Assembly: GCF_027244095.1 (NCBI RefSeq)
Contig: NC_069665.1
Location: forward strand, 1,304,501 to 1,368,500
DNA from: Hemicordylus capensis
Taxonomy: Eukaryota > Chordata > Lepidosauria > Squamata > Cordylidae
Direction: 5' to 3'
Length of the DNA: 64,000 nucleotides
The number at the start of each line of letters is the position of its first letter. Position 1 is the stretch's first letter. Below the pieces are notes generated by a model, which was not told where the DNA came from, did no database searches, and saw only the letters and a program-made list of their open reading frames with translations. A program made the translations under genes and the position numbers. This document shows, in pieces, positions 57,201 through 61,019 of this stretch.

Positions 57201-57248
57201 AAGCAGCGGCTTCTCTTCTGTGAATCGTAGCTCATTCAGGCCAGCCAT
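18245..57248 (-). CDS. NDRG4: NDRG4, whole coding span with alternative starts
   Basis: NDRG4 is a cytoplasmic NDR-family protein with an alpha/beta-hydrolase fold but, as known for the family, no working hydrolase centre. It acts in neurons and heart. The proximal start (MPECWDG, 44696-44716) or the distal start (MAGLNELRF, 57180-57248, plus 53385-53429) joins the shared exon [20 protein letters not shown]. Shared exons are 40170-40275, 34601-34721, 33790-33852, 31450-31510, 31236-31322, 29227-29283, 27912-28015, 26907-26963, 26764-26815, 25518-25565, 24430-24465, 23307-23358, optional 21348-21386, and 18245-18402. They sum to 340 aa (proximal, cassette skipped), 353 aa (proximal, cassette in) or 371 aa (distal, cassette skipped), agreeing with the human isoform sizes I recall (339, 352, 371). 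All phases agree and all introns are GT-AG. The gene lies head-to-tail behind SETD6 as in mammals. Confidence 0.96.
20643..20669. repeat. (CAG)n microsatellite
   Basis: About nine CAG/AGC units. Confidence 0.85.
20676..21015 (-). mobile_element. L2-like LINE 3' end, two adjacent fragments
   Basis: Two similar blocks carry CTCCCAATC/GCTCCCGGTCTCC, GGCAGATGCTCCCCCCG/GGGGCAGCGGCTCCCCCCG and AAGAGGTGCCTCT/AAAGGTGTCTCTTGGC. They are the reverse of the plus-strand L2-like tails near 47.7-48.1 kb. Confidence 0.6.
21348..21386 (-). CDS. NDRG4: NDRG4 39-nt cassette exon
   Basis: Encodes (I)[12 protein letters not shown], 13 codons, phase 1 at both ends, so it can be included or skipped without a frame change. 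Acceptor CTCTTAG, donor CAG|GTACCC. It corresponds to the 39-bp insertion known between mammalian NDRG4 isoforms. Confidence 0.88.
23307..23358 (-). CDS. NDRG4: NDRG4 exon, [17 protein letters not shown]
   Basis: Encodes [17 protein letters not shown] and ends one base into the next codon (A|GTAAGT). Skipping the cassette gives Met, including it gives Ile at the junction. Confidence 0.95.
23498..23640. mobile_element. hAT-like palindromic MITE with very long arms
   Basis: The left arm GGATCTGCCATAGCTC..GGGGTCCCCAGATGTTGTTG is mirrored on the right by CAACAATATCTGGGGACCCC..GAGCTATGGCAGATCC. The two arms meet around 23570. Confidence 0.75.
24331..24379. repeat. (CA)n microsatellite
   Basis: About 24 CA units, 51 bp upstream (plus coordinates) of the MADSGG exon of NDRG4. 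Confidence 0.92.
24430..24465 (-). CDS. NDRG4: NDRG4 36-nt exon, [12 protein letters not shown]
   Basis: Twelve codons, phase 0 at both ends, acceptor CTCCAG, donor GTGAGT. Confidence 0.95.
24702..24812. repeat. Imperfect inverted repeat, about 50-nt arms
   Basis: AGTCTTCAACCCAAGTGGAT..CCCCCAGAAGG is mirrored by CCTTCTGGGGG..ATCCACTTAGGCTGAAGACT. It lies in an NDRG4 intron and matches none of the other repeat families I identified. Confidence 0.75.
25518..25565 (-). CDS. NDRG4: NDRG4 48-nt exon, [16 protein letters not shown]
   Basis: Sixteen codons, acceptor TTTGCAG, donor GTAAGG, phase 0 at both ends. Confidence 0.95.
26303..26450. mobile_element. Palindromic MITE next to a CORE-SINE tail
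   Basis: GGACTACAGCTCCCATCATA and TGATGGGAGTTGTAGTCCAA are the MITE arms. CTTAGCTCCTTGGAGGAAGA, immediately after, is a CORE/MIR-like SINE tail. Confidence 0.6.
26764..26815 (-). CDS. NDRG4: NDRG4 exon, [17 protein letters not shown]
   Basis: The acceptor TTTGCAG and donor GTGAGT bound this exon. It follows the previous exon after an intron of only 91 bp. Confidence 0.95.
26907..26963 (-). CDS. NDRG4: NDRG4 exon, [18 protein letters not shown]
   Basis: Acceptor CTCTCAG, donor GTAAGT. It enters and leaves two bases into a codon. Confidence 0.95.
27003..27036. repeat. (GGCA)n microsatellite
   Basis: About eight GGCA units, 40 bp from an NDRG4 exon. Confidence 0.88.
27245..27552 (+). mobile_element. 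5S-derived SINE, near full length
   Basis: Head GGGCTGGTCTGGTGGTAGCA, 5S-like block GCTAAGCAGGGTCTGCCCTG..TTTGAATGGGAGAC, tail TGGCAGCTGCCTATGTTCCC. Confidence 0.88.
27912..28015 (-). CDS. NDRG4: NDRG4 exon, [18 protein letters not shown]
   Basis: Encodes [18 protein letters not shown] then [15 protein letters not shown]. Acceptor CCACAG, donor GTGGGT. Confidence 0.95.
28045..28175. mobile_element. hAT-like palindromic MITE
   Basis: CGAGACTACCACTCCCATCC and GATGATGGGAGTTGTAGTCC form imperfect arms, 30 bp from an NDRG4 exon. Confidence 0.6.
29227..29283 (-). CDS. NDRG4: NDRG4 57-nt exon, [19 protein letters not shown]
   Basis: Nineteen codons, phase 0, acceptor CTCCCAG, donor GTAAGA. Confidence 0.95.
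29893..30067 (+). mobile_element. 5S-derived SINE, body and tail only
   Basis: GGCTGGGAGAGACTCCTGCC, AGCTGCTGCCAGTCAGTGTA and GACCAAGGGTCTGATTCAGC are family hallmarks; the 5S-like head is lost. Confidence 0.7.
31236..31322 (-). CDS. NDRG4: NDRG4 87-nt exon, [20 protein letters not shown]
   Basis: Twenty-nine codons, ending GWIDWAATK. Acceptor GCTGCAG, donor GTGAGC. Confidence 0.96.
31450..31510 (-). CDS. NDRG4: NDRG4 61-nt exon, [20 protein letters not shown]
   Basis: Contains GIGVGAGA, the NDRG counterpart of the hydrolase nucleophile elbow, where Gly replaces a catalytic Ser. Acceptor TTCTCAG, donor GTAAGT. Confidence 0.95.
32021..32479. mobile_element. Tigger/pogo-like MITE, TA target duplication
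   Basis: The 459-bp insert begins CAGGTGGCGGACC and ends GGTCCTCCTG, an imperfect terminal inverted repeat, and is flanked by TA on both sides. Removing it rejoins ACACAGTATTCCAAA, the expected LINE sequence. Motifs like ATCCGTGGGTTCGTTACCC resemble Tigger-family ends. Confidence 0.75.
32722..33369 (+). mobile_element. Non-autonomous Helitron A
   Basis: Starts TCCTCTATAATAAAG after an A and ends with hairpin GCCCGTTATTTTAACGGGC, then TTAAAATTACTAG before a T. A 5' TC, 3' CTRR preceded by a hairpin, and insertion between A and T are Helitron marks. It carries a long internal inverted repeat (32777-32843) and three G+C-rich tandem units. No Rep/helicase is present. Confidence 0.82.
32897..33240. 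repeat. Three-copy tandem repeat inside Helitron A
   Basis: Units start near 32897, 33012 and 33149, each with [29 protein letters not shown] and CAACACTCTGNGCGGC. The units are about 115-135 bp. Confidence 0.75.
33790..33852 (-). CDS. NDRG4: NDRG4 63-nt exon, [20 protein letters not shown]
   Basis: Acceptor TTCACAG, donor GTGAGT. It keeps phase 2 on both sides. Confidence 0.95.
34601..34721 (-). CDS. NDRG4: NDRG4 121-nt exon, [20 protein letters not shown]
   Basis: Continues [19 protein letters not shown]. Human has Val where this has Ala in QQ-A-GAS. Acceptor CTTGCAG, donor GTAAGA. Confidence 0.95.
34966..35206 (-). mobile_element. Sauria-type tRNA SINE
   Basis: Starts with TAAAGGTAAAG (reverse of the ACCTTT tail), then TGTGCTGTCAAGTTGGTGTC and AATACAGGAGGGGTTGACCA. 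It ends with the reverse of a tRNA-like head with B box (GGATTCGAACTGGCAACC). Confidence 0.82.
35390..35630 (-). mobile_element. L2-like LINE 3' end
   Basis: CTCAAAGCGGTTTACACAGG, CCCCAAAGGGCTCACAGCCT and CTTTGAAAGGTGCCTCCTGG are the reverse of the squamate L2-like tail. Confidence 0.6.
35950..36088. mobile_element. hAT-like palindromic MITE, diverged
   Basis: Arms GGACTACACCTCCCATAATC and ACGGGAGTTGTAGGCCCACA with flanking AGCCAGGTTGG / CCTGGCTTGGG. Confidence 0.55.
37024..37164. mobile_element. hAT-like palindromic MITE
   Basis: The left end CAGGGGTTCTCCAAGG pairs with the right end CTTTGAGAACCCCTCCTG; the arms continue through GTTGTTGGACTACAG and CTGTAGTCCAACAACATCTG. Confidence 0.78.
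37795..37912 (+). mobile_element. 5S-derived SINE head, cut by Helitron B
   Basis: TGCTAAGCAGGTTCAACCTTGGTTTGCATTTGG (read in two parts) is the 5S-like block, followed by GGAGACTACATGTGAGTGC. It stops at AGAGCA where Helitron B begins. Confidence 0.75.
37913..38341 (+). mobile_element. Non-autonomous Helitron B
   Basis: Starts TCCTCTATAATAAAAGGC and ends with hairpin GCCCGTTATTTTAACAGGC then TTAAAAATACTAG before T. The ends and an internal inverted repeat (37954-38016, containing TTCTGGGCATGC) match Helitron A, while the G+C-rich middle differs. Confidence 0.82.
38711..38843. mobile_element. hAT-like MITE 1 (inner)
   Basis: Ends CAGGGATTCTCAACGTTGGG and CCCAACGTTGAGAATCCCTG are perfect inverted repeats. 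The flanks CTCTAGAG and CTCCAGAG are an 8-bp target duplication. Confidence 0.85.
38852..38988. mobile_element. hAT-like MITE 2 (inner)
   Basis: Ends CAGGGTTTCTTAACGTTGGG and CCAAGGTCAAGAAACCCTG; flanked by CTCCAGAG and TTCTAGAT. Confidence 0.82.
39119..39252. mobile_element. Second palindromic MITE family, full copy
   Basis: CAATGTTCCCTCTAACAGGG and CCCTGTTATAGGGAACAGTG are inverted arms continuing inwards. The possible 8-bp flanks are TGGACGAT / GTGACAAT. Confidence 0.7.
39514..39553. repeat. (AC)n microsatellite
   Basis: About 16 AC units followed by GCGCGCGC. Confidence 0.9.
40170..40275 (-). CDS. NDRG4: NDRG4 first shared exon, EHDIETPYG
   Basis: Encodes [20 protein letters not shown] and [15 protein letters not shown]. 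Both alternative amino-terminal modules splice into it in phase 0. Acceptor CTTCCAG, donor GTAAGT. Confidence 0.96.
40600..40830 (+). mobile_element. CORE/MIR-like SINE, old
   Basis: GTCAGTGGCCAGAGTGCTGG (tRNA-like start), AAGTCACTTTCTCTTAGCCT and ACCTACCTCACAGGGCTGCT (CORE and L2-like tail). Confidence 0.65.
41005..41218 (+). mobile_element. CORE/MIR-like SINE
   Basis: GCAGCGTGGCCCAGTGGTCA head, GATGACTCTGGGTCATTCAC core and CTGAGCTCCTTGGAGGAAAG tail. Confidence 0.7.
41221..41541 (-). mobile_element. 5S-derived SINE, near full length
   Basis: From GCATAGGAAGCTGCCATATA to CACTACCACAAGACCAC; the 5S-like block lies near 41465-41510. Confidence 0.85.
41545..41690 (+). mobile_element. Sauria-type SINE, 3' half
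   Basis: ATCACCTCATACTGCACGGG, CTACCAAAGACAACCACAAG and GGCACACTTGACCTTGAC. The tRNA head is missing. It abuts the 5S-derived SINE. Confidence 0.75.
41985..42172 (-). mobile_element. 5S-derived SINE, head-truncated
   Basis: ATAGGAAGCTGCTATATACA through GACTGGCAGCGGCTTCTCC to ACTTGACACC; no 5S-like block. Confidence 0.75.
44696..44716 (-). CDS. NDRG4: NDRG4 proximal first coding exon, MPECWDG
   Basis: Twenty-one coding bases MPECWDG end at GTAGGT, identical to the short first coding exon of mammalian NDRG4-B. It sits in a CpG-rich region. Confidence 0.95.
44769..44804. repeat. (CTG)12, CAG on the NDRG4 strand
   Basis: Twelve pure CTG units lie 53-88 bp upstream of the NDRG4 proximal ATG and would be CAG in the transcript or promoter strand. 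Confidence 0.95.
44902..44939. promoter_or_regulatory. NDRG4: Duplicated GC boxes upstream of NDRG4
   Basis: CGGCTCAGCCCCGCCCCCT occurs twice back to back (44902-44920, 44921-44939). Each copy holds an Sp1/KLF-type CCCCGCCCC box. Confidence 0.75.
45427..45720 (-). mobile_element. 5S-derived SINE
   Basis: CGGGAGCTGCCATACACGGA start; AGGGAACTTGGCACCTTCTG; ends CACAAGACCAGCTCTCCTCT. It has a small internal loss near 45500. Confidence 0.82.
45776..45955. mobile_element. Two half MITEs of the hAT-like family
   Basis: GGGACTACAACTCCCATCAT (first) and GTTCTCTACCCTAAG..GGGACTACAAGGCCCATTAT (second) are left arms only. Confidence 0.6.
45956..46610 (-). mobile_element. 5S-derived SINE split by a solo LTR
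   Basis: The left piece (CAGACTGCCAGCAGCTTCTC .. GGGAACTTGG) and right piece (CTTGGAACCTTCTTGCTCTT .. CCAGTGCTCCCACATC) are contiguous in the SINE family. They are separated by the 488-bp LTR. Confidence 0.85.
46047..46534. mobile_element. Solo LTR (LTR retroelement fossil)
   Basis: A 488-bp segment starts TG and ends CA, is flanked by the 5-bp target duplication CTTGG (46042-46046 and 46535-46539), and holds an AATAAA. No internal retroelement region is present, so it is a solo LTR left by recombination. Endogenous-retrovirus versus other LTR family is not resolved. The identical target duplication suggests moderate age. Confidence 0.82.
47190..47229. repeat. (CTC/CTT)n low-complexity tract
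   Basis: Thirteen CTC/TTC triplets, nearly pure. Confidence 0.85.
47450..47572. mobile_element. hAT-like palindromic MITE, diverged
   Basis: Ends CAGGGGTTCCCAACTCTGGG and CCAAGGCTGGGAGCCCCTG, flanked by TTCTAGCC and GGCTAGTC. Confidence 0.72.
47690..48160 (+). mobile_element. L2-like LINE 3' end, duplicated fragment
   Basis: Two copies of the same tail lie in tandem: AGAGGCACCTTTCAAAATGG..CTGGCCCTATTCAGTC..GACTGTGAGCC and GAGGAGTACCTTTTCACGAG..CTGGCCCTACTCGGCC..GACTGTGAGGCCCCTTTGG. Confidence 0.65.
48162..48428 (+). mobile_element. Sauria-type tRNA SINE, near full length
   Basis: tRNA-like head with box A-like CTAGCAAGCCAGAGG and box B GGTTCAAATCC, body CTATCGGGCAGCCGCAATAT, and tail GCACACTTTACCTTGAG. 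Confidence 0.85.
48522..48719. mobile_element. Palindromic element, GTGCATGGACTGGTT family
   Basis: Left AGGGGAGTGCATGGACTGGT and right CATGGTCCATGCACACCCAT are inverted. It shares its end motif with the copy at 55.06-55.46 kb but is half as long. Confidence 0.65.
49841..50160 (+). mobile_element. 5S-derived SINE, diverged
   Basis: GAGAGCTGGTCTTGCGGTAG, 5S-like GCTAAGCAGCATCTGCCCTG..ATTTGGATGGGTGA, tail GGTTCCTACGTTGC. Confidence 0.82.
50199..50510 (+). mobile_element. 5S-derived SINE, near full length
   Basis: GGAGGGCTGGTCTGGTGGGA head, GCTAAGCAGGGTCTGCCCTG block, GGCAGCTTCCTATGTTCCTA tail. Confidence 0.88.
51148..51228. repeat. (GAAA)n tetranucleotide microsatellite
   Basis: About nineteen uninterrupted GAAA units. 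Confidence 0.95.
52050..52436 (+). mobile_element. 5S-derived SINE with an 80-bp insert
   Basis: The head and GCTAAGCAGGGTCCATGCTG block are followed by an extra piece at about 52115-52195 (TTTATATACTGCTTTTCAAC..AAAGCAGTTTACATAG, a common LINE-tail motif). The SINE body and tail TGGCAGCTTCCTATGTTCC then resume. Confidence 0.8.
52557..52677. mobile_element. hAT-like palindromic MITE, diverged
   Basis: CAGGGGTGCTCAAACTTGGG and CCCACATTGAGTACCCTG are the ends; CTGGACCACAACCCCCATCA is the left arm. Confidence 0.7.
53385..53429 (-). CDS. NDRG4: NDRG4 distal-isoform exon 2, [15 protein letters not shown]
   Basis: Fifteen codons, acceptor CTCTCCAG, donor GTAAGT. The DTDWK ending joins EHDIETPYG as in the human long isoform. 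Confidence 0.93.
53526..53829 (-). mobile_element. 5S-derived SINE
   Basis: CACAGGGAGCTGCCTCCCAC start, GACTGGCAGCGGCTCTCCAA, end CAAGACCAGCTCTTCTG. It is 97 bp from an NDRG4 distal exon. Confidence 0.82.
54115..54302 (+). mobile_element. 5S-derived SINE, head-truncated
   Basis: TCCCTCCCTGGCAGCATCTC, GAAGCCGCTGCCAGTCTGTG and GGCAGCTGCCTATGTTCCTA. Confidence 0.78.
54360..55050. other. NDRG4 intronic sequence, no gene seen
   Basis: There is a LINE-tail-like fragment around 54640-54720 (TACAAGGACTTTCATGAG..CTTGCAATCTAAATTT) but no exon I can support. Confidence 0.4.
55057..55455. mobile_element. Large palindromic element, about 400 bp
   Basis: Ends ATGTGCACGAACCGGTTC and GGAACCGGTTCTGTGCACACC. 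The arms pair along their length, for example GTGGCTGTATACCCTCTTGC with GGCAAGAGGGTATACAGCCA. This is a foldback MITE-like element of unknown superfamily. Confidence 0.75.
55683..55745 (+). mobile_element. 5S-derived SINE tail fragment
   Basis: GTAGACAGTACTAAGCTGGA and TCTGACTCAGCGGAAGG are tail hallmarks. A MITE pair (CTACAACTCCCATAATCC / TTATGGGAGTTGTAGTCC) lies just before it at 55590-55655. Confidence 0.6.
56286..56588 (+). mobile_element. 5S-derived SINE, full length
   Basis: GAGGAGAGCTGGTCTGGTGG head, GCTAAGCAGGGTCTGCCCTG, AAGGGAGACTAGAAGTGTGA, tail TATGGCAGCTTCCTATGTTC. It is the best family reference copy here. Confidence 0.9.
57180..57248 (-). CDS. NDRG4: NDRG4 distal-isoform first coding exon
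   Basis: Encodes [16 protein letters not shown] then RGQDAEL and ends at GTGAGT. The exon itself starts at 57271 after CTTCTGCAG. The extra reading GLLLQEVT before the Met matches the longer human form that starts further upstream, so Met57248 may be internal in some transcripts. No upstream exon was found before the window edge. Confidence 0.92.
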
Positions 57249-57543
57249 GGTCACTTCCTGCAGCAACAACCCTGCAGAAGGAAGGAAACCAAGGACACCG
57301 GTTACTGCAGCCCCACCCCATCCAAACCCCGACGGAGGAAGGCTGCCCGCCAGAGCTCAGCTCCCCTGTAGTCCTAAGGAGGTGCCTGCCAATGGACCCT
57401 CCTGGGGCACACAGCCAGCTTCCAGGTGCCCTAGTAGAGTCTCCTCCTGTTCAGCAGGAGCGCAACATGAGTGACTGATCAGCATTTATACAGCACCTGG
57501 GAAGGTGCTTCACACACATTCGCTCAGCCTTCCTTCCAAAAGC

Positions 57544-57662
57544 CCACACACAGAGAGAGGTGTCAATGATCCAAATCCCCGCGCAATCCACTCCAGAGCA
57601 GAACTCGGAAAGAAACCCGCCCACGGTCTGTGCACAGGATTCTGGCAGCACAACCAGCCAAA
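57544..57662. repeat. 119-bp local duplication, copy 1
   Basis: Near-identical to 59438-59556, in the same orientation, with a single difference seen (CCACTCC versus CCGCTCC). Confidence 0.9.
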
Positions 57663-57687
57663 AGCCCTAATCCTTAACGGTCAGGAT

Positions 57688-58180
57688 TAAAGGTAAAGTT
57701 GTGCTGTCAAGTCAGTGTCAATTACTGGCACCCACCAAGCCCTGTGGTTTTATTTGGTAGAATACAGGAGGGGTTGACCATTGCCTCTTCCCGCACAGTA
57801 TGAGATGATGCCTTTCAGCATCTTCCTATATCGCTGCTGCCCAATGTTATATTATATTATATTATTATTATTATTATTTATTACATTTATATCCCACTCT
57901 TCCTCCAAGGAGCCCAGAGCGGTGTACTACATACTTAAGTTTCTCTTTCACAACAACCCTGTGAAGTAGGTTAGGCTGAGAGAGAAGTGACTGGCTCAGA
58001 GTCACCCAGCTAGTTTCATGGCTGAATGGGGATTTGAACTCAGGTCTCCCTGGTCCTAGTCCAGCACTCTAACCACTACACCATGCTGGCCAATAGAGGT
58101 GTTTCCCATAGTCTGGGACACAGACCAGCGGGGATTTGAACTGGCAATCTCTTGTTCCTTAGGCAAGTTACTTCCCCATT
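57688..58180 (-). mobile_element. Sauria SINE interrupted by a CORE-SINE
   Basis: TTAAAGGTAAAGTTGTGCTG..TCTTCCTATATCGCTGCTGCCC (two parts) is the tail half. TAGAGGTGTTTCCCATAGTC..GCGGGGATTTGAACTGGC is the head half. Confidence 0.8.
57846..58092 (-). mobile_element. CORE/MIR-like SINE inside a Sauria SINE
   Basis: After a (TTA)n start it has TATCCCACTCTTCCTCCAAG, ACAACCCTGTGAAGTAGGTT, AGTGACTGGCTCAGAGTCAC, and the tRNA-like end GTCCAGCACTCTAACCACTA. It reads 3' to 5' on the plus strand. Confidence 0.78.
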
Positions 58181-59256
58181 CAGGATTACCATCCCCATAT
58201 TTCAGGTGCAGGCGAGTTGGTCGGCAGGGCTGGCCTGTCGACTTGGCAGACCTAGGCAGTCGTCTAGGGCGCCAGTTCTGAGGGTGGGGGTCCATAAATG
58301 GTGCCTGAATAGAGCACTGCCCATTATTCTCTCTCTCCCCCTCTTGGATTGCACCCCTGAAGCACTGCACAGTGGTGTGAGGATGCCATCCACCCCCCGA
58401 TCCCCAAAGGGCCCGCACATTCTGCACCTCCAAAATGCACAGCCTTCTTTGCTTACTGTACCTCAGCCCCACTAAACAGCTCGTCTCATCAGCTGCACTC
58501 CCGCTCTTGAATGGCCTGCCTCAGTGTTCATTTCCAAGAAGAAAAGGTCTCAGACTGGAATCTCCAGATTAACAGCATCGTTTCATCTCTGAAAGAGTTT
58601 TACCCCATAATAGCCTGGGAACTCTCTCCCACTGGATCCTCAAACCAGCACGGGCTAGTCACTCGCTGGTCAGCTGCATGGGCTGGTCATTCGACCTGAT
58701 GAATGAGCGGCCTGCATGGACCAAGTGGAAGCCAGGGCTCAGCACTTCGTGGCTGAGGGGTGCCCGAGTCAAACTTTGCAAAGGGCACCAAAACCCTTTG
58801 GGCCGGCTCCGTTGGAGGGTGGAAGGCAGAGGCAGGGCTGAGGCTGAGAGGACCGGGGTGTCTTGCCTCAAGGCCCCCTGGGTGGAGATTCGAATGGGGG
58901 GGCTCCCTGGCTCAGGAAAAGGAAGGCAGCCCCCACGGGGTTAGAAGAAGACCTGTTTGTCGCTCCAGGCAACTGCAAGGCAGGCTAAACACAATGCAAC
59001 ATTTAGCAGCTAGAGCCTAGAAACAACATAAACAACAACATGCCGTGCAAAGATTTCTAGAACACTCAGAATTAAAAGATGTCATTCAAACATCCATACA
59101 CTACTCAAGGCATTCAAAACAGCATATCTTCAAAATGCTGAGAGCTTCAAAGACTTGTAAAAAAGAAGAAGTGTGCATTTTATTTTTCCTAAGAGAGTGT
59201 CAAAGCGGCAGCTGTACATGTTTCAGCTGACGGTAAGCTCATGCAACGTTTCCTTA

Positions 59257-59382
59257 TTCTAGGGGTTCTTCTCAGAAGCTGTTGGACTACAACTCCCATC
59301 ACCCCCAGCCATGCCATTGTGGTGATGGGAGTTGTAGTCCAACAACATCTGGGAAGTCAAGGTTGAGAACGGCTACCTTATT
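59257..59382. mobile_element. hAT-like palindromic MITE
   Basis: AGGGGTTCTTCTCAGAAGCT..GGACTACAACTCCCATCACC is paired with GTGATGGGAGTTGTAGTCCA..AAGGTTGAGAACGGCT. Confidence 0.72.
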
Positions 59383-59437
59383 ACATCTTTTTTAACCCCG
59401 CTAGGCTAAGAACTGAATTAGAAAACAGGCTTTAAAA

Positions 59438-59556
59438 CCACACACAGAGAGAGGTGTCAATGATCCAAATCCCCGCGCAATCCGCTCCAGAGCAGAACTC
59501 GGAAAGAAACCCGCCCACGGTCTGTGCACAGGATTCTGGCAGCACAACCAGCCAAA
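59438..59556. repeat. 119-bp local duplication, copy 2
   Basis: Partner of 57544-57662, same strand, about 1.9 kb apart. Confidence 0.9.
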
Positions 59557-60089
59557 CAAGGCATGTGAAGGAACACGCTGTGAAAGGACTCCGGACTGGA
59601 AGTGCCTTTCCCTTTCTGAATCAACACAGACGCAGGAGCTGGGCCCCGTTGGGACTGTGGCACGAGGAGGAGGAGGAGGAGGACTCCTGCCTCTTGTGCG
59701 GTTTCCCCACGGAAACTTGCCCCTGAAGAGGCTGTTTACTGCAAAAAAGGCTTTGTAGGGAAATGGCCGTGTTGGGGAGGGTGATTTCCAGCAGGAAAAC
59801 AGCATGAGGAGAAGCACTAGCCAGAGGCACTGCTAGGTACTTCTAAGATCTGGGGCTTGGCCCCACAGCCCCCACTGAGAGAAGCATTTTGTTTTCCCAA
59901 GAGAATGTCAAAGGAGCAGCTGTACTTCATTCTGCTGACGGTAAGCTCATGCAACGTTTCCTTATTCCCGGGGTTCTCACCCCCGGCTTAAAACAGAGCT
60001 TAAAACCTTTACTTAGCTGACAACTGCAGCGAAGACCGAACTCTCAAGGAAGCAAGCTCTACGTATTCTAAATAGCCAACGAAACTAGT

Positions 60090-60885
60090 CATGATGAAGG
60101 CAGGATCCAGCAGGGCAGAGGGTGCTTCCCAGTGTATTGCACAGCGTGTGGCATGTATGACGACCTGCCTTTGGGGCAGAAGTCGTGGGTGTGCACTTGG
60201 TGCAAAGAGCTCCTGACTCTCAGCGAACAAGTTTGTTCCTGCAAAGCCAAGCTGGCTGAAGCTCAGAGAGGTATGTGGCTGAGACCCTCGAGGGTGTGGT
60301 AGAGGCATCCCCCTCCCTCCCTCCCTCCCAGGCCGACAGCTGCTCTGCTGTTATGGAGGTCCCGGAGAAGGAGGACATTGGACTGAGGAAGAGGGAAACG
60401 CTCCCTTAGAAGGGACCTGTTTAGTTTGGGAAAGAGCCGGCTATGGGGAGACATGGTAGAGGTGTATAAAATTATGCATGGAGCAGAGAGAGTGGACAGA
60501 GAGACATTTTTCTCCCTCTCTTACTAGGACCAGGGGTCATCCCGTGAAACTGAAGGCTGAGGGATTTAGAACCAACACAAGGAGGTATTTTTTCACTCAG
60601 CACAAAATTAGTCTGTGGATGGCTACCAGCCTGGATGGCTTCAAGAGGGGCTTAGACAGATTCACGGAAGACGGGTCTATCGACGGCTACTAGTCTGGCG
60701 ACTATAGGCCACCACCTCCTACAGGCAAGGTGCCTCTCAATACCTGTTGCAGGTATGGAGTAGGAGAGAGGGCAGGCCTTCATCTCTTGCCTGTGGGCTT
60801 CTGGGAGGCATCTGGTGGGCCACTGTGGATGCTGGACTAGAGGGGCTTCCTTGGGCCTGATCTAGCAGGACTTTCCCTATGGAAT
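60090..60885 (+). mobile_element. CR1-like LINE, internally deleted
   Basis: The 5' part (60132-60270) reads YCTACGMYDDLPLGQKSWVC then TWCKELLTLSEQV, a C-x2-C..C-x2-C finger and heptad-like start as in CR1-type ORF1. From about 60400 it is the 3' region (TGTATAAAATTATGCATGG, GATGGCTTCAAGAGGGG, GGGCCTGATCTAGCAGGAC). The reverse transcriptase is absent. Confidence 0.7.
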
Positions 60886-60998
60886 CTCCATCACTGGCCC
60901 CCAGAATAATTCCATACGTTTTTAAAGTCTCTAATAGTATAATGCGGCACCTCTGAAGGCGGAAGCCGCAGAGAGCCAGGTGCGGCTAGGAGCGCCCT

Positions 60999-61014
60999 AA
61001 CCCTAACCCTAACA
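60999..61014. repeat. Short interstitial telomeric repeat
   Basis: CCCTAACCCTAACCCTAA, two and a half to three TTAGGG-type units, is followed by a C run. Confidence 0.7.
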
Positions 61015-61019
61015 CCCCC

